Origin: Priestia koreensis
Lineage (GTDB): Bacteria; Bacillota; Bacilli; Bacillales; Bacillaceae_H
NCBI RefSeq assembly: GCF_001274935.1
Contig: NZ_LILC01000007.1
Span: 184,184-248,183 of the forward strand
DNA length: 64,000 bases
Direction: 5' to 3'
Shown here one piece after another: positions 35,733-44,208 of the stretch. How positions within the stretch are numbered: position 1 is the stretch's first letter; each line of letters begins with the position of its first letter. Both the position numbers and the translations under genes were made by a program. The notes under the pieces are model-generated. The model saw only the letters and a list, made by a program, of their open reading frames with translations. It searched no databases and had not been told where the DNA came from.

Positions 35733-36617
35733 ATGACAAGTCAATCGTTTTTGCAGATGAATACGATTTTCATCAGTATTTTGATTGAAGCAATGCCCTT
35801 CGTGTTATTAGGCGTTATTATTTCTGGTATCATTCAAATGTTTGTGACAGAAGAAATGCTTGCAAAAATCATCCCAAAAAATCGTTTTTTATCTGTCGTT
35901 GTTACAACACTGCTGGGCGCCATTTTCCCAGCCTGTGAATGCGGAATTATTCCCATCACAAAGCGCCTTATCGCAAAAGGCGTTCCTTTACACGCCGCTG
36001 CTGGCTTTATGCTAACGGGTCCCGTTATTAATCCTGTCGTTATTTTTTCTACTTATATTGCATTTGGGAACAGTTGGAGTATGGTTGGTCAGCGCGTTGG
36101 TTTATCCTTCATCGTGGCCCTTTTAGCGGGTTGGATGATTTCATTTCATTTTAAAGACAGTCAGCTAAAAGAAGAAATTCATGTTCACTCTACGGCTAAA
36201 ATGCCTTTTAAGGAAAAAGTAAGCGGAGCAATCAAACATACCATTGATGAGTTTTTCCTTGTGGGGAAATACCTTGTAGCCGGAAGCATTATTGCGGCTG
36301 CCATGCAAACCTATGTTAAAACGTCAACACTTCTCTCCATCGGAAACGGCCATTATATGCCGATTGTCGTTATGATGGTGCTTGCCTTTATTTTATCGGT
36401 TTGTTCATCTGCAGATGCGTTTATTGCGTCATCATTTAGAGGATCCTTTGCGAACAATGCGCTTGTCGCCTTTTTATCCTTCGGACCGATGTTTGACATT
36501 AAGAACACGCTCATGATGCTTGGTAATTTTAAAGGAAAGTTTGTGCTTGTGCTGTTTATGTACGTGTTTATTTTTACCTTCTTAGGCGCAGCTTTTCTAA
36601 TTAGAGGAGGGTTGTAA
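35733..36617 (+). CDS. ycgR: YcgR-like permease (DUF318/PF03773)
   Basis: 294 residues, about eight membrane helices. The family signatures CECGIIPITKRLI, GFMLTGPVINPVV and CSSADAFIASSF are visible; the Cys-x-Cys is notable in a putative metal permease. In B. subtilis ycgR lies beside ycgQ. The pair is suspected to move a metal or metal complex, but the substrate is not established. ycgQ starts one base after its stop codon. RBS GAGGTG. Confidence 0.85.
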   Translation: MTSQSFLQMNTIFISILIEAMPFVLLGVIISGIIQMFVTEEMLAKIIPKNRFLSVVVTTLLGAIFPACECGIIPITKRLIAKGVPLHAAAGFMLTGPVINPVVIFSTYIAFGNSWSMVGQRVGLSFIVALLAGWMISFHFKDSQLKEEIHVHSTAKMPFKEKVSGAIKHTIDEFFLVGKYLVAGSIIAAAMQTYVKTSTLLSIGNGHYMPIVVMMVLAFILSVCSSADAFIASSFRGSFANNALVAFLSFGPMFDIKNTLMMLGNFKGKFVLVLFMYVFIFTFLGAAFLIRGGL

Positions 36618-36618
36618 C

Positions 36619-37476
36619 GTGCTCCGAATTATTATTTTAATGGCGTTTACGTTTATTTTTATGCATCTTCATGCTACAGGAGATATTACGAAGTATATTA
36701 ACATGCGGTATTCCTATATTTCATTTAGTGCTATTTTTATCTTCCTTGCCCTAACGATAGCACAGCTCTATTTTTATATGAAAGGCGAGGATCAGCACGA
36801 TCATCACCACGATCACGGACCAAACTGTAGCTGCGGACATGATCATGCGCATGACGAAGACAAATGGTACAAAAAGCTCGTTATTTATCCAATTCTAATT
36901 GTTCCATTTGCCTCAGTGATGTTTTTTCCGGTCGCAACGCTTGATTCATCTACCGTTGAAGCAAAGGGATTTCACTTTCCGATTTTGCACGACGGTGGCT
37001 CCTCTAGCTTACATCAATTTTTAGAGCCTGACACAAGCACCTATTATGGTGCCGATTATCATCAAAAAATGATGGATCAAACGCAAAAGTATTACAAAGA
37101 TAAAAATACCATTAAATTAGAAGGCCCTATGTTTTTAAAAGGCATGGAAGCCCTTTATCATTATCCAGGTGAGTTTACAGGTAAAAACATTGAACTAACC
37201 GGTTTCAGTTACAACAATAAAGATCTCAAAGACAACCAGCTGTTTGTTTTCCGCTTTGGCATTATTCACTGTATTGCAGATGCCGGCGTCTATGGCATGC
37301 TCCTTCAGTTTCCAAAGGATATGAAAATGGAAAACGACCAGTGGCTTACTGTCAAAGGAAAAATGAGCACGATGTATTATCAGCCTTTGAAAAAGACCAT
37401 TCCTATTTTAAACGTAACCGGCTATGAAAAAATTTCAAAACCGAAAGATCCATATGCATATTGGAAATTCAATTAA
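36619..37476 (+). CDS. ycgQ: YcgQ-like membrane protein (TIGR03943)
   Basis: 285 residues. Two to three N-terminal membrane helices enclose a cytoplasmic loop with a dense His/Asp/Cys metal-binding cluster (HDHHHDHGPNCSCGHDHAHD). A large extracellular domain follows. GTG start after AGAGGAGG, one base past the ycgR stop codon, so the two are cotranscribed and probably form one complex. The His-rich loop is strong evidence of a metal ligand, most likely zinc. Confidence 0.85.
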   Translation: MLRIIILMAFTFIFMHLHATGDITKYINMRYSYISFSAIFIFLALTIAQLYFYMKGEDQHDHHHDHGPNCSCGHDHAHDEDKWYKKLVIYPILIVPFASVMFFPVATLDSSTVEAKGFHFPILHDGGSSSLHQFLEPDTSTYYGADYHQKMMDQTQKYYKDKNTIKLEGPMFLKGMEALYHYPGEFTGKNIELTGFSYNNKDLKDNQLFVFRFGIIHCIADAGVYGMLLQFPKDMKMENDQWLTVKGKMSTMYYQPLKKTIPILNVTGYEKISKPKDPYAYWKFN

Positions 37477-37483
37477 TGGATAC

Positions 37484-37519
37484 AAAAAAAGCGCGTGAGT
37501 TCAGCTCACACGCTTTTTT
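37484..37519. terminator. Bidirectional terminator
   Basis: Stem AAAAAGCGCGTGAG/CTCACACGCTTTTT between convergent ycgQ and the wall hydrolase. Confidence 0.88.
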
Positions 37520-37521
37520 CA

Positions 37522-38913
37522 TTAGTTAATAATCCGAACCACACGTCCGTTGAAGTGACTAGACCAATAGTTACTATTCATATCTGCAATCGAAACCCCT
37601 GCGCTTTGTGCTCCGATAAATTTATGATTTCCAACATAAATGCCTACGTGACCATCTTTTTTGTACGTATCAAAGAAAACAAGATCTCCAGGCTTCATGT
37701 CACCAACGGATACTTGACGTCCCTGATGCTTTAACGTTTCTGTACTCACCCATCCAAGTGGTCCAAGCTTGATTCCTACTTGGGAGTATGCCCAGTGAAC
37801 AAAGCTTGAGCAATCGAACAAGCCGTTTGCAATATCACTTTGGTTACGACCGCCACCGAATACGTAAGCAGAGTTGCCAATCCAGCGATTTCCTACTGTG
37901 ACAACGTCAGCTGCTGATCCTGTTGGCGTTGACGTATCATCAGGAAGGGAAACGTTCGATGATGTTGACGTATCTTGTGACTGACTAGTCGCCGTGTCTT
38001 GTGAACGCTTCGCTTTGGCAGATGCTTCTTTTTCAGCAGCTGCTTTTTCGGCCGCCGCTTTCTCTGCTGCTGCCTTTTCGGCCGCTTTACGTGCTTCCTC
38101 ACGCTTACGCTCCGCTTCTTTTCGCGCTTCCTCTTGACGCTTTACTTCCGCCTCAATATTTTGCTGAATTTGTGTTTCTTGTGTTGCAAGCGTCCCATCT
38201 TTTTGTTGAAGCTCCGCTTTTAAGCGATTGTTTTCTGCTTCTGTCAGATTCGCTTGTTTCATTAACGCATCTTGATGTGCTTTTTGCGCTGTAAGTCCGC
38301 TCATCATCTCCGTTAATTCCGCTTTAATATCTGTCAGTTCATCCAAACGCTTTTTGACCGTCTTCTGTTTTTTCTCTAGGATGTTTTGATCTTTTTTCGT
38401 TTGCTTTAGAATTTGTTCGTCCGCTTCTGCGATCGTGTTCACCGCATCTGCGCGGTCAATAAAATCACTAAAGCTAGACGCACCAAGGAGTACTTGCAAG
38501 TAGCTAAGACTTCCCCCGTTCTCTTGGAAAGAGCGGGCACGTTCTTCTAAAATTCCTTTGCGGTTTTCCATCTTCTCTTCAAGGTCAGAAACTTCTGCTT
38601 CAAGATTAGAAATAGCCGTTTGTTTATCCTTAATCTGTTCTTCCGTTTCCTTCACTTTTGCTGTATTTTGTGCAATTGCTAAATATAAACGTTTAATTTG
38701 CTCGAGGATTTTTTCTTTTTCTCCTTTTGCCGCTGTAATCTTTTCTTTCGTTGCTTGAATACTTTGTTTCACATTTTCTCGTTCTTTTTGAATGGAGCTT
38801 TTTTTCGTTTGCATATCCTGGATCGTTTCAGCATGCCCGACTAGCGGCGTTGCGAGGACGCTGCTAAAACTTAGCACTACTGTTGTGTGTAAGACGGCTA
38901 GTTTCTTTTTCAC
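37522..38913 (-). CDS. CwlO-like D,L-endopeptidase (NlpC/P60)
   Basis: 463-residue secreted peptidoglycan hydrolase. A signal peptide (1-28) is followed by two long coiled coils (about 30-255) as in CwlO. An Ala/Glu/Lys repeat (AAEKAA units, about 265-300), a Ser/Thr linker and a C-terminal NlpC/P60 domain (about 336-463) complete it. The catalytic pair is Cys368 (FDCSSF) and His422 (DGHVGI). CwlO cleaves stem peptides for wall elongation, and its coiled coil is activated by FtsEX (family knowledge). GTG start after CGGAGG. A WalR-like site lies about 200 bases upstream. Confidence 0.87.
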   Translation of the reverse strand: MKKKLAVLHTTVVLSFSSVLATPLVGHAETIQDMQTKKSSIQKERENVKQSIQATKEKITAAKGEKEKILEQIKRLYLAIAQNTAKVKETEEQIKDKQTAISNLEAEVSDLEEKMENRKGILEERARSFQENGGSLSYLQVLLGASSFSDFIDRADAVNTIAEADEQILKQTKKDQNILEKKQKTVKKRLDELTDIKAELTEMMSGLTAQKAHQDALMKQANLTEAENNRLKAELQQKDGTLATQETQIQQNIEAEVKRQEEARKEAERKREEARKAAEKAAAEKAAAEKAAAEKEASAKAKRSQDTATSQSQDTSTSSNVSLPDDTSTPTGSAADVVTVGNRWIGNSAYVFGGGRNQSDIANGLFDCSSFVHWAYSQVGIKLGPLGWVSTETLKHQGRQVSVGDMKPGDLVFFDTYKKDGHVGIYVGNHKFIGAQSAGVSIADMNSNYWSSHFNGRVVRIIN

Positions 38914-39108
38914 TTTTTAAATCCTCCGTTTTCTGTTTTGCATTATGCAAATGGGTCGTTCTCAATCTATCGACTTATTTTTATGTCAAATTTAATCATC
39001 ATTCGTGCTTCTCTTATGTATATCGACAACATTCTGATAGTCCGTAAGACTTATAGAACAAAACCATTATAACCTTTTCTTTCCTACACGTCTTGTTAAT
39101 TATGGAAA

Positions 39109-39125
39109 TGTAATGATTCTGTAAT
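39109..39125 (+). promoter_or_regulatory. WalR-box-like direct repeat
   Basis: TGTAAT-N5-TGTAAT matches the WalR consensus TGTWAH-N5-TGTWAH exactly. It sits on the strand opposite the hydrolase gene, about 200 bases upstream of its start. Confidence 0.45.
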
Positions 39126-39221
39126 GTTTAACGAAAAGCACACGGTGCCACCTTTTCTAATATACGTTGAACATAAGTGGAAAGTTTGATAGACATGCCC
39201 TTTTTTTCTTAAAAAACATCA

Positions 39222-39263
39222 AAAAAAGCCCGTTCGGATCACTTGTCTCCGTACAGGCTTTTT
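39222..39263 (-). terminator. Terminator of the peptidase E gene
   Basis: Imperfect stem AAAAGCC...GGCTTTT around CGGA/TCCG, with a T run on the minus strand. Confidence 0.75.
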
Positions 39264-39266
39264 GAC

Positions 39267-39971
39267 TTAACTGTCTCCTAAAAATAGTGGTTGAATACTA
39301 TTTTCCTCAACCTTCTCATCTTGCTTTTTCACATAAAAGGCTCTTTTTCCGTCTACAGACGATATTGCCTGATGAAGCTGTTCATCTATGAAGTGAAGAG
39401 CTACACTGTCATCCACTCCGTATCCTTCCGTTATGCGCTGTTCCTGAAGAAGCTCATGATACGCTGGTCGTCTTTTTTCGTCACCCTCATAATGTGGACA
39501 AAAGCTTCCTTGTAAAATTCCAAGCGCAGATATTTCTCTGTACGTTGGGCCTCCCGAATCCGTAACTCCTTCTTGAAACCAGCAAATTCCCCCTGCACTA
39601 ATACCGGCTAGTACAATTCCTTGTTCATATGCTTTTAATAGAAGGTGATCTAACCCCCACTCTTTCCAAAGCGTTAACAAATTGCGAGAACTTCCTCCCC
39701 CTACGTAAATAATGTCCTGTTGTAAAATAAATGATTCCAGACTCTCGCCCCAGTTTGGCGAAAATAAGGAAAGATGTGTAGGAGTTGCAGAAAGCTTTTT
39801 GTACGCTTCATAAAATCGTTCAATGTACGATTCAGAATCTCCGCTAGCGGTAGGAATAAAGCAAATGTTCGGCTGTTTTTTATTTACCTGACTTACTAGA
39901 TACTGATCAAGAAGCAGATTTTCCGGCTCCATGGAAAATCCGCCGCCTCCAAGTGCAATAATCTGTCTCAT
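39267..39971 (-). CDS. Peptidase S51 (dipeptidase E-like)
   Basis: 234 residues. The N terminus has the glycine-rich IALGGGGFSMEPE. The nucleophile is Ser125 in AGISAGG, and CPHYEG and a C-terminal Asp/Glu region follow. Family S51 includes alpha-aspartyl dipeptidases and cyanophycinase. RBS AAGGGGG before this ATG; the seven-codon upstream extension covers that site. It lies 36 bases downstream of the 52-codon membrane ORF that is coupled to spoIIP. Confidence 0.82.
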   Translation of the reverse strand: MRQIIALGGGGFSMEPENLLLDQYLVSQVNKKQPNICFIPTASGDSESYIERFYEAYKKLSATPTHLSLFSPNWGESLESFILQQDIIYVGGGSSRNLLTLWKEWGLDHLLLKAYEQGIVLAGISAGGICWFQEGVTDSGGPTYREISALGILQGSFCPHYEGDEKRRPAYHELLQEQRITEGYGVDDSVALHFIDEQLHQAISSVDGKRAFYVKKQDEKVEENSIQPLFLGDS

Positions 39972-40007
39972 ATGAGCGCCCCCTTTTCCCAAATTATAAC
40001 ATATGGG

Positions 40008-40166
40008 TTATTTTAGCTGCTCTGTAATAAAGTAGTAGCATGATATGATGAAGCCGGTCAGAAATAAGGAAACGGTGAAGACGCTAAGCGCTGAATATAA
40101 ATACGACAAGGTCGTTAACACAAAGGTAGCAAACAAAGATTTCAGCGCCAAGCTTCTGTTACCCAT
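40008..40166 (-). CDS. 52-codon membrane protein coupled to spoIIP
   Basis: Product of 52 residues, MGNRSLALKSLF onward. It is almost entirely hydrophobic with space for two membrane helices and ends ITEQLK. The ATG overlaps the spoIIP stop codon (ATGGGTAA, 8 bases shared), a typical coupling arrangement. No independent RBS is seen. Function unknown; a sporulation membrane role would follow from coexpression with spoIIP, but this is inference. Confidence 0.6.
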   Translation of the reverse strand: MGNRSLALKSLFATFVLTTLSYLYSALSVFTVSLFLTGFIISCYYFITEQLK

Positions 40167-41322
40167 TTACTTTTTCAGCCTTAAAAAAGTAGTCGCTAAA
40201 TATGTCTGCAAATGCATCAATCGTATTCTGAAGCTCCGCAGCCGTATTGTCGACTCCTCCGAGCTCTACGACGATTGAATTTGGTGAAAGGTCCTGATTG
40301 TAAATACCGTTTACTTTCTTTCCTTTTTTACCAAGAACCCCTTTACTTACACCAGGGTATTTTTCCTCCAATCGTTTGTGGAGGTCATTAGCAAACTGCT
40401 TGTTTTTCTCAAAGTTTGGATTTTCTTCTCCTACAACAAACACAATTTGTGCATAAGATTTGCCATTAACGGTTGTTGTTGTACTCTTTTTACGTAGGGC
40501 ATCACGATGAAAGTCTAAGAAAAAGTCTAAGCTTTTGTTTTTCGCCATTGCTTCTTGGACCATCTCTCTTGATACTGCATATGCTTTAGACGTTCCCCAC
40601 TTTTTCTCATTTAATTTTGTTCCGACGTTTGTTTGATCATTAATCGTTCCAATACCATTGGCGTTCAGTTTTTTCGCAAGTAGATTTCCAAGCGACGAAA
40701 TGTTTGTTTTCGCATCAACGGCTTTGTTCTCGTTCGGATCACCTGTTAGACCAAGAAGAGGTAAGTATGACTCCCAGCTGTGTGTGTGATAAATATACAC
40801 TTTCCGCCCGCTTATAGCTGGACCAGGAGACGGTTTTTCGCTTTCTTTGTTCCATTCTGCTACTTCTTTGCTGACTTCTGCGCGTTCTTTTAAGACGACG
40901 TCAAGAGGTGGAGCGGATTCAATTGGAAACTCGGTATAATGAAGCCCTTCGCCTGCTAAAATTTCTGAATCGTAAAAGCTGAATCCAGGAAGTTCATTTC
41001 CAAGCAGCGTTCGCACATCCGTGATGTGAATGTTAGTAGCCAGCTGCAAAGCGGTTGATGAGAGGGAAGGCATTTTAACTGGTTTATCTAAACCTTGTAG
41101 AAAATAAGGATTTTCACTTCCGAGTACATACATCATAGCTTCTGTTTTATATTTAGACAAAAACTTATACATTGTCGAGGACGCCATATCTGTTTTAAGT
41201 AAAGGAGAGGCAAGCAACGATATTAAGAGAAAACTAGCAATGGTAAAAACAATTAATAAATTGACAAGCTTCATATTTGATTTCAACCCGTTTACTTTGC
41301 CTGCGTTTGGATACTTCAACAA
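40159..41322 (-). CDS. spoIIP: SpoIIP-family peptidoglycan hydrolase
   Basis: 387 residues. An N-terminal membrane anchor (about 17-43) precedes a linker and an amidase-endopeptidase domain. Metal-site signatures are IYHTHSWESYLP, DFHRDA and VELGG. SpoIIP works with SpoIID and SpoIIM during engulfment (family knowledge). TTG start after GAGGTGAGG. gpr, the usual neighbour of spoIIP in Bacillus, is not present, so this may be an additional copy. A tiny membrane gene is coupled to its 3' end. Confidence 0.87.
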   Translation of the reverse strand: MLKYPNAGKVNGLKSNMKLVNLLIVFTIASFLLISLLASPLLKTDMASSTMYKFLSKYKTEAMMYVLGSENPYFLQGLDKPVKMPSLSSTALQLATNIHITDVRTLLGNELPGFSFYDSEILAGEGLHYTEFPIESAPPLDVVLKERAEVSKEVAEWNKESEKPSPGPAISGRKVYIYHTHSWESYLPLLGLTGDPNENKAVDAKTNISSLGNLLAKKLNANGIGTINDQTNVGTKLNEKKWGTSKAYAVSREMVQEAMAKNKSLDFFLDFHRDALRKKSTTTTVNGKSYAQIVFVVGEENPNFEKNKQFANDLHKRLEEKYPGVSKGVLGKKGKKVNGIYNQDLSPNSIVVELGGVDNTAAELQNTIDAFADIFSDYFFKAEKVNG

Positions 41323-41471
41323 GCCTCACCTCTTTTTTTAGTTCTTGTCTCTATGTGTATGTTCTAGCATTTTAAATTATCCCTATTTATTCTAGTAAAA
41401 TTTGCTAGAATACGAATAAAAGAAGCTAAAAAAGTGGCATAAAGCTCGCTTGTTTTATTATTTCCACATAA

Positions 41472-41498
41472 AAAAACTAGGCACAAGGCCTAGTTTTT
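41472..41498 (-). terminator. Terminator of the aminotransferase gene
   Basis: Stem AAAAACTAGGC/GCCTAGTTTTT with a 5-base loop. Confidence 0.9.
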
Positions 41499-41510
41499 CG
41501 TCATGTTCAA

Positions 41511-42584
41511 TTATACTTCTACCGTCCATTGATATGGATCTGGAATTCTTCCAAGCTGAATATCTGTCATCTCTTGATAGATTTTCATGGATAGTTCGCC
41601 TGTTTCAAAGTTATTAATGATCATGCGCTCATCGTTCCAGCTCAGTTCACCCACTGGTGAGATAACCGCTGCGGTTCCTGTACCAAATACTTCCTCAATT
41701 TCCCCGCGCTGATACGCTTCGTACACTTCTTGAATCGTAATACGGCGTTCATGAACCGGAACATTCCAGCTTCTTAGCATCTCAATGACGCTATCGCGCG
41801 TAATCCCGCCAAGAATACTTCCGTTTAGTGCAGGAGTGAACACTTCGCCTTTTATTTTAAAGAAAATGTTCATGCTTCCAACTTCTTCGACATATTTCTT
41901 TTCTACCCCATCAAGCCATAGTACTTGATCGTAACCAAGCTTTTCTGCTTTTAACTGTGCTTGAAGACTTGCTGCATAGTTACCGCCTGTCTTCACAGCT
42001 CCTACCCCGCCTCTTACAGCTCTAACGTAATCTTCTTCTACGAAAATACGTACCGGCTGCAGCTGGTTAGCGTAGTAAGCACCAACCGGAGATAGAATGA
42101 TCATAAATTTGTACTGTAACGCCGGCTTAACGCCTAAACAAGATTCTGTAGCAATGACAAATGGTCGAATATATAAGGACGTTCCTTCTTTTGTTGGAAT
42201 CCAATCACGTTCTAGATCAATCAATTGTTGAACGGCTTCAAGTACAAGCTCTTCGTCCAGAGGCGGCATGCTCATTCGTTCACTTGAAACATTCAAGCGA
42301 TGAATATTTTTAGACGGTCGAAACAGCAACACACGATTGTCTGACGTTCGATAAGCTTTTAACCCTTCAAAAATGGCTTGACCGTAATGAAAGACGGCTG
42401 CCGCTGGGTCTAATACAAGAGGCTCATATGGTGTAATACGCGGGTCGTGCCATCCTTTCTCTTTGTCATATTCCATCACAAACATATGGTCTGTAAAATG
42501 CTTTCCAAAACCGAGTGACGAAAGATCTGGCTTATCCTTTTTAGTGGTTACTCTCTTCAATTCGATGAGCTGATTCAACTTCAT
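41511..42584 (-). CDS. ilvE: Branched-chain amino-acid aminotransferase
   Basis: 357-residue fold-type IV PLP enzyme. The PLP-lysine region is GAVKTGGNYAASL, with GQAIFEGLKAYR near the N terminus and EEVFGTGTAAVISPVG near the C terminus. It interconverts leucine, isoleucine and valine with their 2-oxo acids. Bacillus has two such enzymes (IlvD-associated YbgE and YwaA) and I cannot say which this is. A CodY-like box lies just upstream. Confidence 0.92.
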   Translation of the reverse strand: MKLNQLIELKRVTTKKDKPDLSSLGFGKHFTDHMFVMEYDKEKGWHDPRITPYEPLVLDPAAAVFHYGQAIFEGLKAYRTSDNRVLLFRPSKNIHRLNVSSERMSMPPLDEELVLEAVQQLIDLERDWIPTKEGTSLYIRPFVIATESCLGVKPALQYKFMIILSPVGAYYANQLQPVRIFVEEDYVRAVRGGVGAVKTGGNYAASLQAQLKAEKLGYDQVLWLDGVEKKYVEEVGSMNIFFKIKGEVFTPALNGSILGGITRDSVIEMLRSWNVPVHERRITIQEVYEAYQRGEIEEVFGTGTAAVISPVGELSWNDERMIINNFETGELSMKIYQEMTDIQLGRIPDPYQWTVEV

Positions 42585-42886
42585 GCATCCCTTTCTGTAT
42601 AACTAATTATTCTGATTATTCTTTACATTATAGCGACTTAAAAATACGCCGTCTACCCCTATTTAAGATTTTTTTCAAAAGAAAACAAAGAAAGCGTTAC
42701 CAATTATTTGATAAGGCTTTCATCACTATACTGGGTCTTTTTTTTTCCTACTTTTGGGTCCTTTCTTTTGTGTTTTGAACCCGTTTCTCCATTCAAACGA
42801 TTCTCTCCTGTCTCCTGTCCTTTTATGTATAAAGGCATGCAGACAAGCATATATTGGGGTAATTACTTGTGAAGGAGTGGTGATGA
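42585..42886. other. Intergenic region upstream of the aminotransferase
   Basis: 302 bases between divergent genes. It contains a CodY-like site at 42606-42620 and presumably both promoters. No gene. Confidence 0.5.
42606..42620. promoter_or_regulatory. CodY-like box
   Basis: ATTATTCTGATTATT matches AATTTTCWGAAAATT at 11 of 15 positions, 22 bases upstream of the aminotransferase start. Confidence 0.4.
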
Positions 42887-43336
42887 ATGGACGTACATCA
42901 TCTATCACAAAAACGACTCCGCCTCCTAATGATTGTCGGTTTCATTTTATTTGGGATTTGCGTGGCTCGGATTGGCTATATGAAGCTTATTTATGACAAA
43001 CGATTGCCCGTCATGGCTCAGCTAGATGGAGCGATTGAAGTAATGAATACAGGAATGATTGACCGCGTTCAAACACACTTCAACATTAACCTAGACGGAT
43101 ATGATGCATTTGGTATTGATGAACTGATTCCGCTCGCGAAGGAAAATCCGAGCGCGCTTTCACTCATTGAACAAATGGATAAAATTTATCAAGAGGGTTG
43201 CATTGGAAAGCCTGCTGCCTACGTTCTCGATCATAAGGGCTATATCTTTTACCGTGACGCCCATGGGAAAAACATTTTGCTCACGCTAAAAGAACAGCAA
43301 AAAGAATGGCACGTTATAACCAAAAAAACAGCGTAA
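42887..43336 (+). CDS. Hypothetical membrane-anchored protein
   Basis: 149 residues. An N-terminal membrane anchor (about 12-30) is followed by a soluble domain with short helices and a C-terminal beta-like region (IFYRDAHGKNILLTLKEQQKEWHVI). Family not recognised. GAAGGAG precedes the ATG; an out-of-frame ATG overlaps it. A terminator follows. Confidence 0.65.
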   Translation: MDVHHLSQKRLRLLMIVGFILFGICVARIGYMKLIYDKRLPVMAQLDGAIEVMNTGMIDRVQTHFNINLDGYDAFGIDELIPLAKENPSALSLIEQMDKIYQEGCIGKPAAYVLDHKGYIFYRDAHGKNILLTLKEQQKEWHVITKKTA

Positions 43337-43362
43337 AAAAAGCAGGCTATCGCCTGCTTTTT
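43335..43362. terminator. Bidirectional terminator
   Basis: Stem AAAAAGCAGGC/GCCTGCTTTTT between convergent genes. Confidence 0.9.
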
Positions 43363-43370
43363 GTATGTAT

Positions 43371-44183
43371 TCAGCTTCCGTATTCGGATTTGGTGATCTC
43401 AATATTTTTTTCATGACATTCCTTTGTAAAAGACGAAGGATAAGGCATTTCCTCTCCTAATACATCAAGTGCTTCACCGTCTTCACTTTGCACCGCCTGA
43501 ACGAGGCGCTGAATGTATGATTGTGCCAGATGATGGCGTCGTTTTATTTCATCTCGCTCATTCGTTGCTTTTCCGTGCCCTGGAACGAGTATGAGTTCTT
43601 GGTGATTTTCAATAATCATGGCCGCCTTTTCTAGCGTTTCTACATAATGCTTACAGCTATGATCAATAAACGGAAGCTCAAAATCAGATAAATAATCGCC
43701 TGCAATCCACGTATTGTTCATAATCACAAAAAGCCCATCGTTCGTGTGACCGGGTGCTAAATAAAAGGTGAGAATCGTCTTCCCTACTTGAAGCTGCTGA
43801 CCGTCATGTTCAATGACAACGTCCGGCACAGGAAACGTTATATCGTAGTCACGATCCACGTAATATTCATCGTCAAACTGGTGGATATACGCTAGTTTTT
43901 GCTGTTTATTTCGGTGATCCCTCAGTCCGGCGCTTCCAATTACCTTCGCGTCAGGGAACGCTCCGTATCCAATAATATGATCAAAATCTCCGTGCGTGAA
44001 AAGTAAGTAAAGCTCTTTACCTTCGCGAATACGTTCGACATGATCCTTTATTTCTGCAATCTCAAAAGGGAGCCAGGTCGGATCGACGACGGCGACTAGA
44101 TCTTCAGTTTCAATCACGCTAGATGTTGTTTTAAATAAGACACTTTCAAATACACTCAAACCTTTTCCCCTAAATTGAAGCAC
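43371..44183 (-). CDS. MBL-fold hydrolase
   Basis: 270 residues from a GTG start after GGGGGAA. The MBL fold shows THGDFDH (a variant of THxHxDH in which the second His is Asp), APGHTND, IAGDYLSD and VPGHG. The HxD variant is seen in some MBL subfamilies. It is probably a metal-dependent hydrolase; the substrate is unknown. An upstream extension of 18 codons would overlap the rodA gene, and the RBS supports the shorter frame. Confidence 0.8.
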   Translation of the reverse strand: MLQFRGKGLSVFESVLFKTTSSVIETEDLVAVVDPTWLPFEIAEIKDHVERIREGKELYLLFTHGDFDHIIGYGAFPDAKVIGSAGLRDHRNKQQKLAYIHQFDDEYYVDRDYDITFPVPDVVIEHDGQQLQVGKTILTFYLAPGHTNDGLFVIMNNTWIAGDYLSDFELPFIDHSCKHYVETLEKAAMIIENHQELILVPGHGKATNERDEIKRRHHLAQSYIQRLVQAVQSEDGEALDVLGEEMPYPSSFTKECHEKNIEITKSEYGS

Positions 44184-44208
44184 TGTGTTTCCCCCATTTT
44201 CGCTTGAT

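Larger units (their letters stand above)
38914..39266. other. Intergenic region upstream of the wall hydrolase
   Basis: 353 bases containing a WalR-box-like direct repeat (39109-39125) and the terminator of the peptidase E gene at its right end. No gene. Confidence 0.6.

Noticed and set aside
40045..40278. Plus-strand 77-codon ORF at the spoIIP 3' end
   Set aside because: The opposite strand encodes spoIIP and the coupled small membrane protein, and this frame has no RBS.
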